Shown: positions 12,481-12,972 of the stretch, in pieces
Layout: each line of letters opens with the position of its first letter
Position numbering within the stretch: the first letter of the stretch is position 1
Assembly (NCBI GenBank): GCA_046715235.1
Contig: JBKJZO010000130.1
Coordinates: forward strand, 1-12,972
DNA length: 12,972 bases
Direction of reading: 5' to 3'
Origin: JBKJZO01 sp046715235
GTDB lineage: Bacteria > Actinomycetota > Actinomycetes > BP-191
The notes under the pieces: model-generated
Told to the model about the DNA's origin: nothing
The model's input: only the letters and a program-made list of their open reading frames with translations
Databases searched by the model: none
Position numbers and translations under genes: made by a program

Positions 12481-12509
12481 AGATTGCTTTTCAACAAGGA
12501 AATTGTCAA
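12481..12509 (-). promoter_or_regulatory. Promoter of the 130-aa gene
   Basis: On the minus strand a perfect TTGACA (12509-12504) lies 17 nt from CAATCT (12486-12481); an alternative -10, TAGAAT (12481-12476), is a better hexamer but 22 nt away. The region is AT-rich and contains TTGTTGA twice, 15 nt apart start to start, which could be operator half-sites. Confidence 0.45.
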
Positions 12510-12555
12510 CAACTATCTCTGGGACTGGCTCCAGGCTTCCCCACCTACGCTCCGG

Positions 12556-12972
12556 CTAGGCGGCGCGGGGGAGGGTGACGCTGAAGGAGGCACCGCCTTC
12601 TGGCGCGTGACCCGCCCGCGCGTAACCGCCAAGTCGCGTCACCAGGCCGTTGACGAGGGCTAGGCCCAGACCGGTGCCGACCCGCCGTACCCCTCTGTAT
12701 CTCTCATAGAGCACCGACCGGTCGAACGCGACCGCCAGATCCTCGGGCTTGAGGCCGGGGCCGCCGTCGCGGACCTCTACGACCGCGCCGCGGCCGGTGC
12801 CATCGGGTTTGAGCGCGAAGATGATCGGCCGGCCCGACGGCGTGACGCGCAGGGCGTTCTCGGCCAGGCCGTCGACGATCTGCCGCATCCGGCCGGGGTC
12901 GGTCTGCACCCACACCGGCTGGTTGGGGAGCTCGACCAGATGCTGTACGCCGACGGCCGCGCAGCGCTGCGA
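12556..12972 (-). CDS. Histidine kinase, C-terminal ATPase domain (5' end outside window)
   Basis: 138 codons plus stop are visible and the reading frame is open to the window edge, so the sensor and dimerisation domains lie beyond it. The HATPase_c domain is complete in its key boxes: N box IVDGLAENALRVTP, G1 box VRDGGPGL, F-box-like FDRSVLYERYR and G2 box VGTGLGLALVNGL, ending GASFSVTLPRAA. It would bind ATP for autophosphorylation in a two-component system; its response regulator is not in this window. The protein ends right after the domain, as is usual. A decayed copy of its last 200 bp lies at 11850-12053, downstream on the same strand. Confidence 0.9.
   Translation of the reverse strand, partial: SQRCAAVGVQHLVELPNQPVWVQTDPGRMRQIVDGLAENALRVTPSGRPIIFALKPDGTGRGAVVEVRDGGPGLKPEDLAVAFDRSVLYERYRGVRRVGTGLGLALVNGLVTRLGGYARAGHAPEGGASFSVTLPRAA

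Overview
The window reads as chromosomal DNA of a high-GC Gram-positive actinobacterium. The GC content is high, GTG starts and GGAGG-type ribosome sites are common, and several products are characteristically actinobacterial: ANTAR regulators with GAF domains, a DUF559 protein with an AbiEi-like N-terminus, a PAC2-family protein and a DUF75-like neighbourhood. The genus cannot be named from this sequence. No rRNA, tRNA, CRISPR array, transposase or integrase was seen.

Layout. Positions 1-29 hold the Lys/Asp-rich tail of an upstream gene. A DUF559 endonuclease-like protein (124-1035, +) converges on a flavodoxin-family protein (1110-1841, -) across a perfect 28-bp palindrome. A four-helix membrane protein (1959-2435, +) and a secreted UshA-type 5'-nucleotidase (2546-4261, +) follow. 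The nucleotidase converges on a signalling cluster: a STAS-GAF-ANTAR protein (4516-5661, -) with a translationally coupled small protein (4263-4523, -), divergent from a GAF-ANTAR protein (5825-6577, +). Next are a small secreted protein of unknown function (6710-7276, +), a strong bidirectional terminator, a VOC/glyoxalase-fold protein (7358-7702, -), a sigma-factor-like microORF (7809-7964, +), a PAC2 protein (7967-8884, -) and an acyltransferase-3 membrane enzyme (8918-10327, -).

From about 10330 to 12540 the content turns accessory: a 49-aa putative zinc-binding protein, an uncharacterised four-helix membrane protein, a frameshifted remnant of a histidine-kinase 3' end, and a 130-aa putative zinc-binding protein. 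The window ends in the intact C-terminal ATPase domain of a histidine kinase (12556-12972, -). Its 3' end is the sequence duplicated in the remnant.

The most interesting part is the ANTAR locus. Two sensor regulators are transcribed divergently from a shared -10 region. One joins a partner-switch (STAS) module to an RNA-binding ANTAR module. Its own leader carries a hexaloop hairpin with A at loop position 1 and G at position 4, the signature of ANTAR RNA targets, placed over the ribosome-binding site and next to the start codon. This suggests, without proving, translational autoregulation. The second region of interest is the duplicated kinase 3' end flanking a small foreign-looking insert.
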